Counted from the first letter of the stretch, positions 12,791 to 25,215 are shown. The stretch: DNA of 64,000 nt from Dryomyza anilis (GCA_951804985.1 OX638131.1:106784464-106848463), one strand, 5' to 3'. Notes: generated by a model from the sequence alone, not told the origin. Numbers and translations: made by a program.

Positions 12791-13537
12791 TCAAATATTT
12801 TATAATTTTTTGATGAGAGACTATTCGAGGAAAATTCTGTTTACAAATAACCTAAATTTTTCTGATAATAATTAAATTTTTTCAGTAATTGAGCATCCTG
12901 CGTTTTGTGTATCAAATGTCGAATTTTTGAGCTGACTCTTTAAAAATTGTTCTTTGAAATGTTTATAATTCTACTTTTCTTTTCAAGCTCAATTTTGTAT
13001 TATTAGCAATGGGGAATATTCGAAGAGTCCATAAATTGCTTTTTCTATAGTTGATCTTTCGGCAATTTTGCGTTGAATATTGAAACATTGAAGTTTTGGA
13101 TTATATTGTTCTATTTTCCAATTAGAATTCGAATTGTATTTACAAACAAAACAAAAACGGATATGTAAGAAGTCCGAATATCATAATTTTTTAAGATCAA
13201 ACTTCGTATCGTATATTTCAACGTTAACTGATCAAACAAAAACTATCTATAAATGTCCATATATCCTACAATAAAGACGTATTAAAATGTATTCTCTTCA
13301 TTATATATATACCAAAAGATATATTTCTTAAAAAAGTTTCTGTACCACCTATTGATTTATAGGTTACCGATGAAAGAGTTTCATATGAGAGAAACATATA
13401 CGAAATTTGAATTTATTTGCCTCAAATCTGTCGACACATAAACATCATATTTTTAAAATAACTTACAAAATTCAAGACAAAAGTGAGACAAAACTATTGC
13501 AACTTTTCACAAACAGCGAATCTGACTCCGACTGAAT
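12791..13537. other. AT-rich DNA without recognised genes
   Basis: Unique AT-rich sequence. Nothing coding or repetitive was recognised. Confidence 0.5.
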
Positions 13538-13559
13538 GTGTACAGTGTACACTGTACAC
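13538..13559. repeat. perfect 22-bp palindrome
   Basis: GTGTACAGTGT followed directly by its exact reverse complement ACACTGTACAC. It can form a cruciform or bind a dimeric protein. It sits at the start of a CTGACT-rich stretch. Confidence 0.95.
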
Positions 13560-13990
13560 TGATTCAACCTGACTGACTTACTGTCTTCGTGACTGCCATA
13601 CTGACACAGTAACTGACTGTCTGTCACTGACGACTGTGGCCCCGCTTCTCACTTACTACCCTACTGTCTGGCATATGGACTCACATTACTGGTTCGTTTT
13701 GGCCAGAAATTACTTTCGGCACTGCAGAAGCAGCTTCATCGGTCCGTTTGTAACCCGAATCAGACAATATAAATTATGCTGGCGCATATCTGGAGGGTGT
13801 CTACTTAAGATCTCCAATCAACCGACAACCAAGAAACTATTCATTCATGCAACATACAAACTTCCATCATTTCAGCCATCTATTCATTCTCCCATTCATT
13901 CAGTCATTCATCTCTTTATCCATCTATCCATCTATCCGTCCATCCATCTGTCTGTCTATCCATTGAGTCATTCATCTCGTACTGCCTCAT
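13560..13990. repeat. CTGACT-rich tract and CATC/CATT microsatellite
   Basis: A CTGACTG-rich segment (13,560-13,635) leads through about 200 bp of balanced-composition DNA to a (CATT/CATC)n tract at about 13,850-13,975. A 118-codon frame covers this region, but its C-terminus is only the tetranucleotide repeat and no domain is visible, so I do not call a gene. Confidence 0.6.
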
Positions 13991-14505
13991 AATTGTAATT
14001 TACAAGTGAAATCAAAGTGTTGTAAAAGCAAATTATACAGCTTGCCACATTTGTAACGAACCAACAACTAATTTTGTATTTCGATTTAAGCCATACTTTC
14101 AATATGATTTCTTAATATATATATTTTTTTTTTTGCATTTATGGCAAAAATCATTTGTCTTTTTCACTGCTCATGGGAATTGTCGACGGCATATTAGGTA
14201 CGGTTATGCGTTTGTGTCAAAATGGGAAGGTGTCATTTTGAGAATTCATAAATATATTAAATATTTGCAATGAGTTTTTATTACTCAAATGATTTTCAAT
14301 AGATATTTTAATACTTTAGTTTAAAAATGTTTGAAAAACGCAAGTTTTAATTATAATTTAGTTACTAACAATTAAGGAAAACATATTATGTTTAATATAA
14401 TTATTACAAAATCAGTTTCCTATTAAAGCTGCTTTCAAAATTTCTTTCAATAATATCATCGCAAATATACAGTGAATAAACTTACGGATTTATATTCTAA
14501 ATTAT
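13991..14505. other. AT-rich DNA without recognised genes
   Basis: Unique AT-rich sequence. No supported feature. Confidence 0.5.
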
Positions 14506-14508
14506 AAG

Positions 14509-15000
14509 TAACATGGTAAATATGTTTAACACAAACATATTTTTAAATAGTTTCTAACAAGGTATATAGTTTATAACTTTTATTATAGTCATTTGTGTGT
14601 CAAAAATATTCACAAATATTTAGTATATGTTAGTATTAATGACTGTATCAAAGCTAAACATATAACAAATATGTTTATCACAACCACATCATAGTTTATT
14701 TTTACTAAAGCTTACATTTTATGAACTACAACTAATTTTAAATGCTTAATGTTGTCGAAAATATGTAAAAAAAATATTATAAATTTGTATGTCACTATTT
14801 TTTTAAGTTATGGTAAATATGTTTCTGAGAAACATATTTTTAATTAAGTTTCTTCCAAAGTTTCCATATTTGCGGTTAAAACACTTATTTTACAAATATT
14901 CATGCCGCAAATTTGTCAAAAACAGCAAACAAATTATATCACTGCAAACATATAATAATTGCGCTGAACATATTATGTTTCTCCCTAATATTTAGTAATT
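14509..15000 (+). repeat. duplicated block with AACATATT inverted motifs
   Basis: TGGTAAATATGTTT at 14,514 recurs at 14,811, an offset of 297 bp. Each copy is followed by AACATATTTTTAA and, further on, AACATATAA motifs able to pair back with AATATGTTT. A related CAGTGAACATTATATG segment is at about 36,170. This may be a MITE-derived tandem pair. Confidence 0.5.
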
Positions 15001-15490
15001 ATTTTCATTATTTATTTCGTTAAAAGAGTGATGTTTTACAAATAGTTATTTCAAAATGTTCAAATTGCAAAACAATTTACAATATTTTGCAATTTAATAG
15101 CAACATTTTGCAAAATACTTAATTGAATATTGCGTATCTGTTGCTATTGTTATAAGTCGCTTCGTCATGACAAAAGCCTAGTAATTTATTTAGTTGTTGT
15201 TTTGCAACTACTTCAAGTTCTTCATTAAATTATGGTATTTGTCTTTTACCATTTGCTGCCACTTGAGTAAATACCACAAAGCAATTTTGTACATCAATCA
15301 AATACAAAAAAACCCAATCGATAATGTGAGTTGCAATTAAGACTATAATCTTTTAGATAATTATAAAAATAATTATAATTATAAAAATAATTATTTTTAG
15401 ATTTATCTTTTACATTATTTTTAATTTTTGTTTTTCTTTATTAATCAATTTAAATGAATTAAAAATTAACCTTTTTGTTATTAGTAACAC
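15001..15490. other. AT-rich DNA without recognised genes
   Basis: AT-rich, with an imperfect AATTATAAAAATAATTAT repeat near 15,360-15,400. No gene was recognised. Confidence 0.5.
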
Positions 15491-15494
15491 ATTT

Positions 15495-17310
15495 TTATTT
15501 TTAGTGAATAAATTTAATTTTTTAGTGCAAAATTGAATTTTTAGTGAAACTTTGAATTTTTAGTGAAATTTTGCATTTTTAGTGAAAATTTGAATTTTTA
15601 TTGAAAATTTAAATTTTTTAATGAAAAATTTTATGTTTTTAGTGAAAATTTGAATTTTTAGTTAAAAATTGAGTTTTTAACTAAAAATTGAGTTCTTAGT
15701 TAAAAATTGAATTTTTAGTTAATAATTGAATTTTTAGTGAAAAATTGTATTCATTTTTTTTTGTTAAAAATTGATTTTTTTTTAGTGAAAATTTGAATTT
15801 TTAGTGAAAATTTGAATTTTTAGTGAAAAATTGATTTTTTTTAGTAAAAAATTGATCTTCAGGTGAAAAATTGAATTTTTAGTGATAATTGAATTTTTAG
15901 TGAAAATTTGAATTTTTAGTGAAAATTGAATTTTTAGTGAAAAATTGAATTTTTAGTGAAAAATTAAATTTTTAGTGAAAATTTGAATTTTTTACTGAAA
16001 ATTTGTAATTTTTTACTGAAAATTGTAATTTTAGTGAAAAATTTAATTTTTAGTGAAAATTTGAATTTTCGAAAAAAATTTAATTTTTAGTGAAAATTTG
16101 AATTTTTAGTGAAAATATGAATTTTTAGTGAAAATATGAATTTTTAGTGAAAATTTGAATTTTTAGTGAAAATTAGAATTTTTTAGTGAAAATTTGAATT
16201 TTTAGTGAAAATTTGAATTTTTAGTGAATTTTTAGTGGTAATTTGAATTTTTAGTGAAAATTTAAATTTTTTAATGAAAAATTTTATGTTTTTAGTGAAA
16301 ATTTGAATTTTTAGTTAAAAATTGAGTTTTTAGCTAAAAATTGAGTTCTTAGTTAAAAATTGAATTTTTAGTTAATAATTGAATTTTTAGTAAAAAATTG
16401 TATTCATTTTTTTTTGTTAAAAATTGATTTTTTTTTAGTGAAAATTTGAATTTTTAGTGAAAATTTGAATTTTTAGTGAAAAATTGATTTTTTTTAGTAA
16501 AAAATTGAACTTCAGGTGAAAAATTGAATTTTTAGTGATAATTGAATTTTTAGTGAAAATTTGAATTTTTAGTGAAAATTGAATTTTTAGTGAAAAATTG
16601 AATTTTTAGTGAAAAATTAAATTTTTAGTGAAAATTTGAATTTTTTACTGAAAATTTGTAATTTTTTACTGAAAATTGTAATTTTAGTGAAAAATTTAAT
16701 TTTTAGTGAAAATTTGAATTTTCGTAAAAAATTTAATTTTTAGTGAAAATTTGAATTTTTAGTGAAAATTTGAATTTTTAGTGAAAATATGAATTTTTAG
16801 TGAAAATATGAATTTTTAGTGAAAATTTGAATTTTTAGTGAAAATTTGAATTTTTTAGTGAAAATTTGAATTTTTAGTGAAAATTTGAATTTTTAGTGAA
16901 TTTTTAGTGGTAATTTGAATTTTTAGTGAAAATTTAAATTTTTTATTGAAAATTGATCTTTTAGTGAAAAATTTAATTTTAGTGAAAATTTTAATTTTTT
17001 AGTGAAAATTTTAATTTTTTAGTGAAAATTATATTTTTAGTAGAAATTGAATTTTACTGAAAAATTTAATGTCTTTTGAAAAATTAATTTTTTAGTGAAA
17101 ATTTAATTTTTAGTTAAAATGTGAAATCTTGGTGAAAAAATGATTTTTTTAAGGAAAAATTGAATTTGTGGTGAAAAATTGAATATTAAATAAAAATAAA
17201 AAATTATGAAGAATTTTATTTAAGTGAAATTTGAATTTTTTAATGAAAAATTTAATTTTTAGTCAAAATTTAAATTTGAATTTAATTGAGAATTGGAATT
17301 TTTATATTTA
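15495..17310 (-). repeat. 19-bp satellite array B, minus orientation, 653-bp higher-order repeat
   Basis: The unit reads AAATTGAATTTTTAGTGAA, the exact complement of array A. A block starting TTTAAATTTTTTAATG at 15,608 recurs at 16,261 with the same internal variants, giving a 653-bp higher-order repeat present twice plus a partial third start near 16,930. The identical order of odd variants means recent block duplication. Confidence 0.93.
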
Positions 17311-18589
17311 AATTAAATTTATGCACAGTAAAACCTATTAACGCCTTACAAATGTCCAAACCTTTCAAATATCGCATTGAATGCACTAATTAATTCAACA
17401 TCAATCATGGGGAAACCAGCAATTGACATGGCTTTCGAACTGACATCTTCAGCCCCTCCTACTCCTCTATATCTCCCCCTTCACGACCGGGTTCTACATA
17501 ATATTTGTAGACCCTATAACTGTGCATGAAGCAGCACAAACTGTTTGCCATAAATCACGCTTCAACTACTCTTTGGCTAATTACAATTGCAATGGCTAGA
17601 ACACACACACACACATGTAAGCCAACTACTAATTATTAATTATACAGCTGCAAAATAAATACAAGAAGAAGAAAAAAAGCAATAAGTTGGAAAAAATCTA
17701 TTAAGAAATAATAAAAGGTACCTTAAATAATGGTATTGCGTGCCGTGCCGTCTGCCACAGAAATAAAATAAATAAATGAAAACCTTGACCAACTAACTCT
17801 CTACGCTCTACGGAGCTTCGTACAAATAAAATTTCTATAAAAATTTCATAACCTCACATTTAAAAGCAGCAAATTGTACAAAAATGCATCAAAAAAAATA
17901 ATTAGAAACCCTCTGAAAACAAAAGAAATAAAATATGATGTTTCAAATTATGGTTTCACCGCAAAAAAAATTATTACAAAAAAAATATATAAAAAATGGA
18001 TTTTTGTTTTGTCAAAAATTAGAAAACATTGTTAGTAATTCATGCAGAAAATCTTAAGAAATTAATTCAGCCGGAGACTGGTTTCTGACGTCTTGTGTCT
18101 TGTTGAATTCAGCCTGATTAATGACCAAATAATTAATTAAAAAAATTGTTTTGTGTCGGCGCAACAAAAAACGTTGATTTATTTCTAAATTTTAATTTTA
18201 ATCTAAATTCATAAAAGGTGTCTAAATTTCATCATTAGCAGCAACAATGCCTCCTGCACTTGTCAAGGTAATTGAAAAGTTGGTATTTTTTGTATGTTAG
18301 CTGCTCAGGCGGAAAATATTGTGAAGTTGGTTGCTGTTTAATGGACATTTAATTTGAATATTACCGCGAACTATTGCAAGAGAGAATTTTGTAATTTGTT
18401 TTTGATATTTTGAGATTTCCTTGAATTATTTTTGAAAGTTTAACGAGCGTTATTCGATATTTTTGCAATACTTAAATATTTAAACATTTTATATGTTTCT
18501 TATTTAAAAAAAAATAATGTATATTAAAATTTTTAATAATTAAATTAACTAAATATCAATATCTGATTGGAATGAAATTTATGTTTTTG
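17311..18589. other. mixed AT-rich DNA, short (AC)n
   Basis: A GC-richer patch at about 17,400-17,560 and an (AC)n run at about 17,600. No gene, transposon end or RNA was recognised. Confidence 0.5.
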
Positions 18590-20790
18590 ATAAAAAAAAT
18601 CGCTAGATATTGAAAGATCGATAATTTTCGATATTTTTTGTATAAAATTATTGATATTTTTCAAAATTAAATTTTCGATATTTAAAAAAAATAAAAATAA
18701 ATCAATGATTTTCGATATAAATATTTCTAAATAAAAAATCGTTTTGCATATTTTTTATTTATAAAAATATCAATAAATTTGTTATATTTACAAAATGTTT
18801 GAAAAAAATATCTTTATAAATAAAAAAAATCGATATTTTATAGATAAATGAATGTATGGACATTTTTATTTATTAAAATATCGATTTTGTTATTTATAAA
18901 ATATCGATATATTTAAATATTAAAAAATAAATATTTTTAAAATATCGATATTTTACTTTTGTAATATCGATATTTTATTTTTAAAATATCGATTTTTTAT
19001 TTATCAAAAATTTTTCTGAAAAAAAAATATCGACGTATATTAATATATTTTATAAAATATTTTATTTGATTTTGATATATTTTATAAAAAAAAGTCGATA
19101 TCTATATGAAAATATCGATATCGACTTTCTCTATATAAAAATATCGATTTTCTCTAGATATAAATTCTACATTTTTGTATACAAATATCGATAATTATAA
19201 ATAATAAATATATTAATTTTTTTATATTAAAATATCGATATTTTTCAAAATTAAAATATCGATGTTTTTCGGTATTTAATATTGATATTTTCGATATTAA
19301 AATATCAATATTTTTCGATATTAATTTATCGATATTAAAAAATTGATATCGATATTAAAATCTCGAAATTAAAATATCGACTTCGATCGATTTTCTTAAT
19401 AAAAAAATATCGACTTTCTCTAGATATAAATTCCACATTTTTTGTATACAAATATCGATAATATTTGGATAATAAATATGTTAATGTATTTTTATGAAAA
19501 AATATCGTTGCTTTTCTATATTGAAATATCGATACTTTTCTATATTGAAATATCGATATTTTCGATATTAAAATTTCATTATTTTTCGATATTAAAATAT
19601 CATTATTTTTCTATATTAATAATATCGATATTGTCTCGATATTTTTTGATATCAATAATATCGATGTTTTTCGAAATAAATATTTATATTAAAAATATTT
19701 ATCGATAATAGTTTTTTTCGATGTTAAAAATATTGATATATTTAATAAAAATATCGATTTTTTCTAGATATAAATTCTACATTTTTATATACAAATATCG
19801 ATAATTTTTAAATAATAAATATATTAATTTTTTTATATTAAAATATCGATATTTTTCAAATTTAAAATATTGATGTTTTTCGATTTTAAAATATCAATAT
19901 TTTTCGATATTAAATTATCGATATTAAAAAATTGATATCGATATTAAAATCTCGAAATTAAAATATCGACTTCGATCGATTTTCTTAATATAAAAATATC
20001 GACTTTCTCTAGATATAAATTCCACATTTTTTGTATACAAATATCGATAATTTTTAAATAATAAATATGTTAATGTATTTTTATGAAAAAATATCGTTGC
20101 TTTTCTATATTGAAATATCGATACTTTTCTATATTGAAATATCGATATTTTCGATATTAAAATTTCATTATTTTTCGATATTAAAATATCATTATTTTTC
20201 TATATTAATAATATCGATATTGTCTTGATATTTTTCGATATCAATAATATTGATGTTTTTCGAAATAAATATTTATATTATATTTAAAATATTTATCGAT
20301 AATAATTTTTTTCGATTTTAAAAATATTCTATTTAGTATAGAATATTTTATATATAAAAATATCAATATTATTTTCTATTATATTTTCGTAATTTGAACT
20401 GTAGGAATAGATAATCTGAATAAGAATATCGTTATTTTTCTATATTGATATATCGATACTTTTCTATATTGAAATATCGATACTTTTCTATATTGAAATA
20501 TCGATGTTTTCGATGTAAAAGTATCATTATTGTTAGATATTAAAATATCATTATTTTTCTATATTAATAATATCGATATTGTCTCGATATTTTTCGATTT
20601 CAATAATATCGATGTTTTTCGAAATAAATATTTATGTTATATTAAAAATATTTATCGATAATAGTTTTTTTCGATGTTAAAAATATTGATATATTCTATA
20701 CTAACGATATTTTCTATATAAAAATATCAATGGGTTTAATTTAAAACTATCGTAATATATTTATTATAAAAATATCGCTATTTTCCATTA
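18590..20790. repeat. ATCGATATT-rich block with 589-bp higher-order repeat
   Basis: Dense AATATCGATATTTT motifs (ATCGAT palindromes). A block beginning CTTCGATCGATTTTCTTAAT at 19,381 recurs at 19,970, an offset of 589 bp. Each copy includes a CTCTAGATATAAATTC segment. A third partial copy runs at about 20,420-20,720. The 88-codon plus frame at 19,442 is repeat translation. Confidence 0.85.
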
Positions 20791-21850
20791 AAAAAACTAC
20801 ATAATTCCATTAATATGTTATATAAATAATAATAAAATACATAAACCGTAGCATTTAAATGTAGAAAATACGCATGCCACATAAAACGCATATTGCATAA
20901 GACCACATTAAACTGGGTTAATTATGAAATATAATTTCTGTGTCCTAAATGGTCATTAAAATCACACAGTTACCTCAACTCAATCTAGCCGTAGTAGCAG
21001 ACCCTCCAACATTTTGCACATATGCCAAACTCACTGAGGCAAGAACTCTGGACGCTTTTTTTTGCTAGTTGTTTCTTAGTGTTTCATGCTCAATTTAATT
21101 AATATGTTGTGCATTTTATGCTTGTTTGTTTATTAAAGAAAATACAATTGTATATAATTTATTTGATTTTCTTTTATTACCTTTTAACGTTTTTTTAATT
21201 TTAATATAAAAATGTTTTTTTTTTATAACTTTGCTTAAAGCAATTTTGCTAATTTTCATTGTTTTTTTTATGACAAAACGATTACTAAATAGTTTTGCAA
21301 TTTGTAGTTTTCACATTTACCGATTTTCCACATTTATGTTGCGGTGTTGGCGGCGGTGCTGGATGGATGTGGTGCTCAGTGGTTTTGATTACGTTGTATT
21401 TTGTCTGTCAGCTGCTGTGTAGTTTCAGATGTAGATAAGGAAGTCTTCAGATGTATTTTTATAGCCGCATAAAATTTAGCGCATTTTCAGGCATATTATG
21501 TGCGGTTTTATGAGCAGGTGGAAAATTAACATATTTCATTATGGGCACCAGCAAACAAGTATGGTGTGCATTAAACACTGGCCAACCAAATTTTAATTTT
21601 GTTGGGACATATGAGAAAATTGTATATGTTATAAAAATAATTTAAATCTTTCAATTTTAATATATTCTATTTTTTCTGACGTATTTCAATATATTTTTTT
21701 TTAATTTAAGTTTTAAAATTTAATAAAAATATATTTTAAAATTTTTTTTTATTTTTATTTTGGTGATTTATTATAAAATAGTAATATTTTTTCTACTATA
21801 ATACTTGCTTTAATCGTTATTTCTGTGACTTTTTTTGCTGTTCTGACTTT
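20791..21850. other. AT-rich DNA without recognised genes
   Basis: Mostly unique. A small GC-richer patch is at about 21,340-21,420. No supported feature. Confidence 0.5.
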
Positions 21851-21854
21851 TTTT

Positions 21855-22625
21855 GCAGATGGGTCAATTTGACCCTTTTTGAGAAAAATATTTAAAAGGT
21901 TTCCAAACTTCAAAAAATAAAGGTTGTAGAGAGTTTAAATGTAGTACGAAAATATGCCTCGTCAAATTTCACTATAGGTCACTAAAAACCAAAATCCTCG
22001 CTGAATTAAAATAATAAAATTTCTGTAATATTTAAAAAATCTGAAATTTTTGTATGAAAATTTACAAACTTTAATTGTAATAAAAAAAACGTATATACTG
22101 CTCTAGAAAAACGGCGAAATATAAGTATTTTATTTTTTTGGAGTACTTTCTTAATATATAGGATTTTTTGATGAGTGCCACGAAAAAGCAAATTTTGTTA
22201 CTTGGTGTATACAAAATATAACTCCACATTAAATGAATGTAATAATAAAATAATCATTTTGAAAGTTATAAATATATGTTCAAGTATTTTTTGATCAAAC
22301 AATTTATAAGTTTTAAAATAGATGATTTCATGTTATGAAATAAATTTAAAAAAATATGACAATTTTTTTTTCTTTATTTTTTTTTTTTTTCTATACAATT
22401 TCATTATTTGATCTGTAGGAATAGATAATGTGAATAAGAATAACTATGAACAAATATTTTACACTATGAATGTTTGAAACTTTTATAGAACCTGGGTCAT
22501 TTTGACCCTTTTTGACTAAAATATATAAAAGGTTAAAAAACTACCAAAAATAGCAGTTGCAGAAAGTTGAAGTGTATTAAAAAAATATTCCTTATACAAT
22601 TTGGCTATATGTAGGGCACTGATCA
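21855..22625. repeat. pair of repeats headed by a GGGTCA palindrome
   Basis: GGGTCAATTTGACCC at 21,861-21,875 and GGGTCATTTTGACCC at 22,494-22,508 each head a similar block of about 140 bp (TTTTTGA, AAAATAT, AAAAGGTT, AAAATA, GTTG, AAGTGTA). The two copies are about 633 bp apart in the same orientation. The GGGTCA/TGACCC arms are perfect in both. This is a dispersed or duplicated repeat of unknown family. Confidence 0.65.
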
Positions 22626-23229
22626 ATTGCATTATGGATTGATATTTTGTATAACAGATTATTTGATTTCTAGAAAATAATGTACAAAAATAATTTGTTC
22701 CTACCATTTCATTTTTATTTATTTAATCAAAGGCGCAGTTTGCATCAGATGCTGTCTGTCTCCCCATTCCCAAAATATACCGTGAATCTGCCTATAAAAT
22801 TCCACAACATTTTACATTTATTTTTGATAATAACAAATTTATATTTTTGATAATAAATAATTTAATTATTTTAATATTTATAAATATTTACCTTTTTTTC
22901 AATGTTTTCATTATTATTTAAATTTCCATTATCATTGCAATTTCATTAATATTCTGTATTTTTAAATACAATATTTTTTGATTTCAAGGAAATAATGTAA
23001 TTTGTTTTTTTAAATAATACTTCAATATTATTTCCAATTAAATTTAATATAAATAATTATTTAAAGTTACATATATTTTATTTAAAAACAGTTGAAATGA
23101 TGCATATTTTATTTTTGCTTTTATTTCACCAATAAATTACACCACGTCTGTCTATCTATCAATTTGGCTGGCATAAAAACTGCAATTTCCTGCATGAAAG
23201 AAATACTGCCACCGACAATTTTATACTTT
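22626..23229. other. AT-rich DNA, one short dispersed motif
   Basis: CCCAAAATATACCGTGAA near 22,770, followed by AAAATTCCACA, is echoed at about 26,332 (CCCAAAATATACCGGGAA). Otherwise AT-rich without features. Confidence 0.45.
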
Positions 23230-23585
23230 TAATTTGTGGCGCCAAAAAATAAAAGAACCACTGCGGCTTCAAGTTCAACGCAGCAGCAACAGCTTCCGCT
23301 GCAGTGTCATTTCCGTTTCCACTGCGGTTTCCGGTTTGACACATATGCAGACACGGACAGACAGGCATTCACACCATTGCATGTGCAGTCGACTAAGTGA
23401 TGAACACACACACATTTACGTGAGTCAAATGCGTGCACCTCAATGCACACAGACACACATTAGCAGTTGTTGTGGTTGTAGTAGTAACACGAACACACTT
23501 GCAGTCAGTCACTTGAACGCACTAACACTCACACTCACGATGCTCTCGGCAGCTGCAAATGAACATCGTTGCGTAGTGTAGAAAA
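23230..23585. other. CA/GCA-rich GC island
   Basis: A 350-bp island of higher GC with GCAGCAGCAACAGC, ACACACACA and CAGACACGGACAGACAGG. Its plus-strand 115-codon frame is made of Cys/His/Thr/Ser codons from CA-rich repeats and has no domain. It could be a conserved intronic regulatory block; nothing in the sequence proves this. Confidence 0.45.
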
Positions 23586-23799
23586 ATGCACTGAACGAAA
23601 TCACACTTCAATAAAATTAGAGTTTTAACAGGGGTGCAGAATTAAATTTTAAACAAAATTTTTTTAAAAATATTCTTATGAAATCTTTAGTAGTATGTTT
23701 TACAATTTCGTATGTGTTGCGTACATAAGAGAAAACACTAACTAAATTTATGTTGACAATGTTTGCTTAAGAGTTATACTGATTTTATGATTCACTTCT

Positions 23800-25215
23800 G
23801 ATACGGAGACTTGGATTCTAGAAGTTTCCACAAACTTCTACACTTCCCGAAAATCCTTATTATTCGTCTGCTATCTCCATCTCGTTTACACGCATGTATT
23901 CTAGAATTTTCTGGAATTGTCCAAAAACGTCTACACTTAACGATAATCTATGATGCTTGCGCGTTATTTGCATCTCTGATGATCTGCGCAACACTTCAAA
24001 TACAAAGAGCCGGATTATGAAAGTTTTCACAAACTTCAACACCTCACCATAATATGTTTTACTAGTCAGCTATCTCCACATATGCAGCCCTTAGTTGACT
24101 TCTAGAAGTTTCCACAAACTTCAACACTTGACGAGAATCTATCATGGATGCACGTTATTTTCATCTCTCATCGATTCACTTAGATGACCAGCACTTCAAA
24201 CACCTAGAGCCGGATTCTAGAAGTTTCCACAAACTTATACATTTTAAGAGAATCCGTATTACCCTTCAGCTATCTCCTTCCCGTGTACATGAATGTGCAA
24301 CCCTTAGTTGGCTTCTAGAATTTTCCAAAAACGTCTACACTTAACGAGAATCTATGTTGCACGTTATTTGCATCTTTCATCGATTCACTACAGATGATCT
24401 ATTCCTCAGATGCGCCAGGATTCCAGAAGTTTCCACAAACTTCTACATTTCACGAGAATGCGTATTACTCGTATGCTATCTCCATCAGCCCTTAGTTGGT
24501 TTCTAGAATTTTTTAACGTGAATCTATGATGGTTGAACGTTATGTGCATCTCTCATCAAATCACTCAAATGACCAGCACTTCAAATATCGAGAGCCGGAT
24601 TCTAGAAGTTTCTACAAACTTTTAAATTTTAATAGAATCCGTATTACTCGTCAGCTATCTCCATCTCGTTTACACGCATGTGCAGCTCTAAGTTGTCTTC
24701 TAGAATTTTCCAAAAACGTCTACACTTAACGTGAATCTATCATGCTTGCACGTTATTTGCATCTCTTATCGATTCCCTACAAATAATCTGCGCCTCAGAT
24801 GCGCAGCACTTCAAATACAGAGAGCCGGATTCTAGAAGTTTCCACAAACTTCTACATTTCACGAGAATGCGTATTACTCGTTTGCTATGTCCATCAGCCC
24901 TTAGTTGGCTTTTAGAATTTTTTTAACGTGGTTATATGTTGGTTATACGTTATTGCATCTCTTATCGATTCACTCAGATGACCAGCACTTCAAATACTGA
25001 GAGCCACAAACTAGACTTTTTTTGTATTTCTTATCGATTCTGCGATGATCTGCGCAACACTTTAAATACAGAGAGACGGATTCTGGAAGTTTCCTCAAAC
25101 CTCCACATTTCACGAGAATGCGTAGCTATCTCGTTTACACACATATGCAGCCCTTAGTTGGCTTCAAGAATTTTGTTAATTAAATTTTTTAAAAACTTCT
25201 ACACTTAACGAGTTG
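23800..25215 (+). repeat. ~200-bp dimeric satellite carrying heat-shock elements
   Basis: About seven tandem units, with GGAT landmarks at 23,813, 24,012, 24,212, 24,418, 24,597, 24,827 and 25,078 (spacing about 180-250). Each unit has two related halves. Both begin TTCTAGAA, continue TTTCC and AAA, then TCTACA and an ACGAGAATC-like segment; one half ends GCTATCTCCATC, the other TTTGCATCTCTC. The unit is thus a diverged dimer of a roughly 100-bp monomer. Short frames in it are not genes. Confidence 0.9.
23816..25175 (+). promoter_or_regulatory. tandem heat-shock-element motifs in the satellite
   Basis: The HSF site is alternating TTC and GAA spaced by two bases. Perfect three-box TTCnnGAAnnTTC sequences start at 23,816, 23,899, 24,100, 24,215, 24,313, 24,421, 24,600, 24,698, 24,830 and 25,081. 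The 23,899 copy has four perfect boxes (TTCtaGAAttTTCtgGAA). Several A-type copies continue in register with cCAA then TTC, giving five positions with one mismatch. Two-box copies are at 24,501 and 25,163, and decayed ones near 24,015 and 24,912. Binding is inferred. Confidence 0.75.

Noticed and set aside
15850..15860. CTTCAGGTGAAAA as a splice-site pair
   Set aside because: It is a variant unit of the 19-bp satellite and is repeated 653 bp later; no pyrimidine tract.
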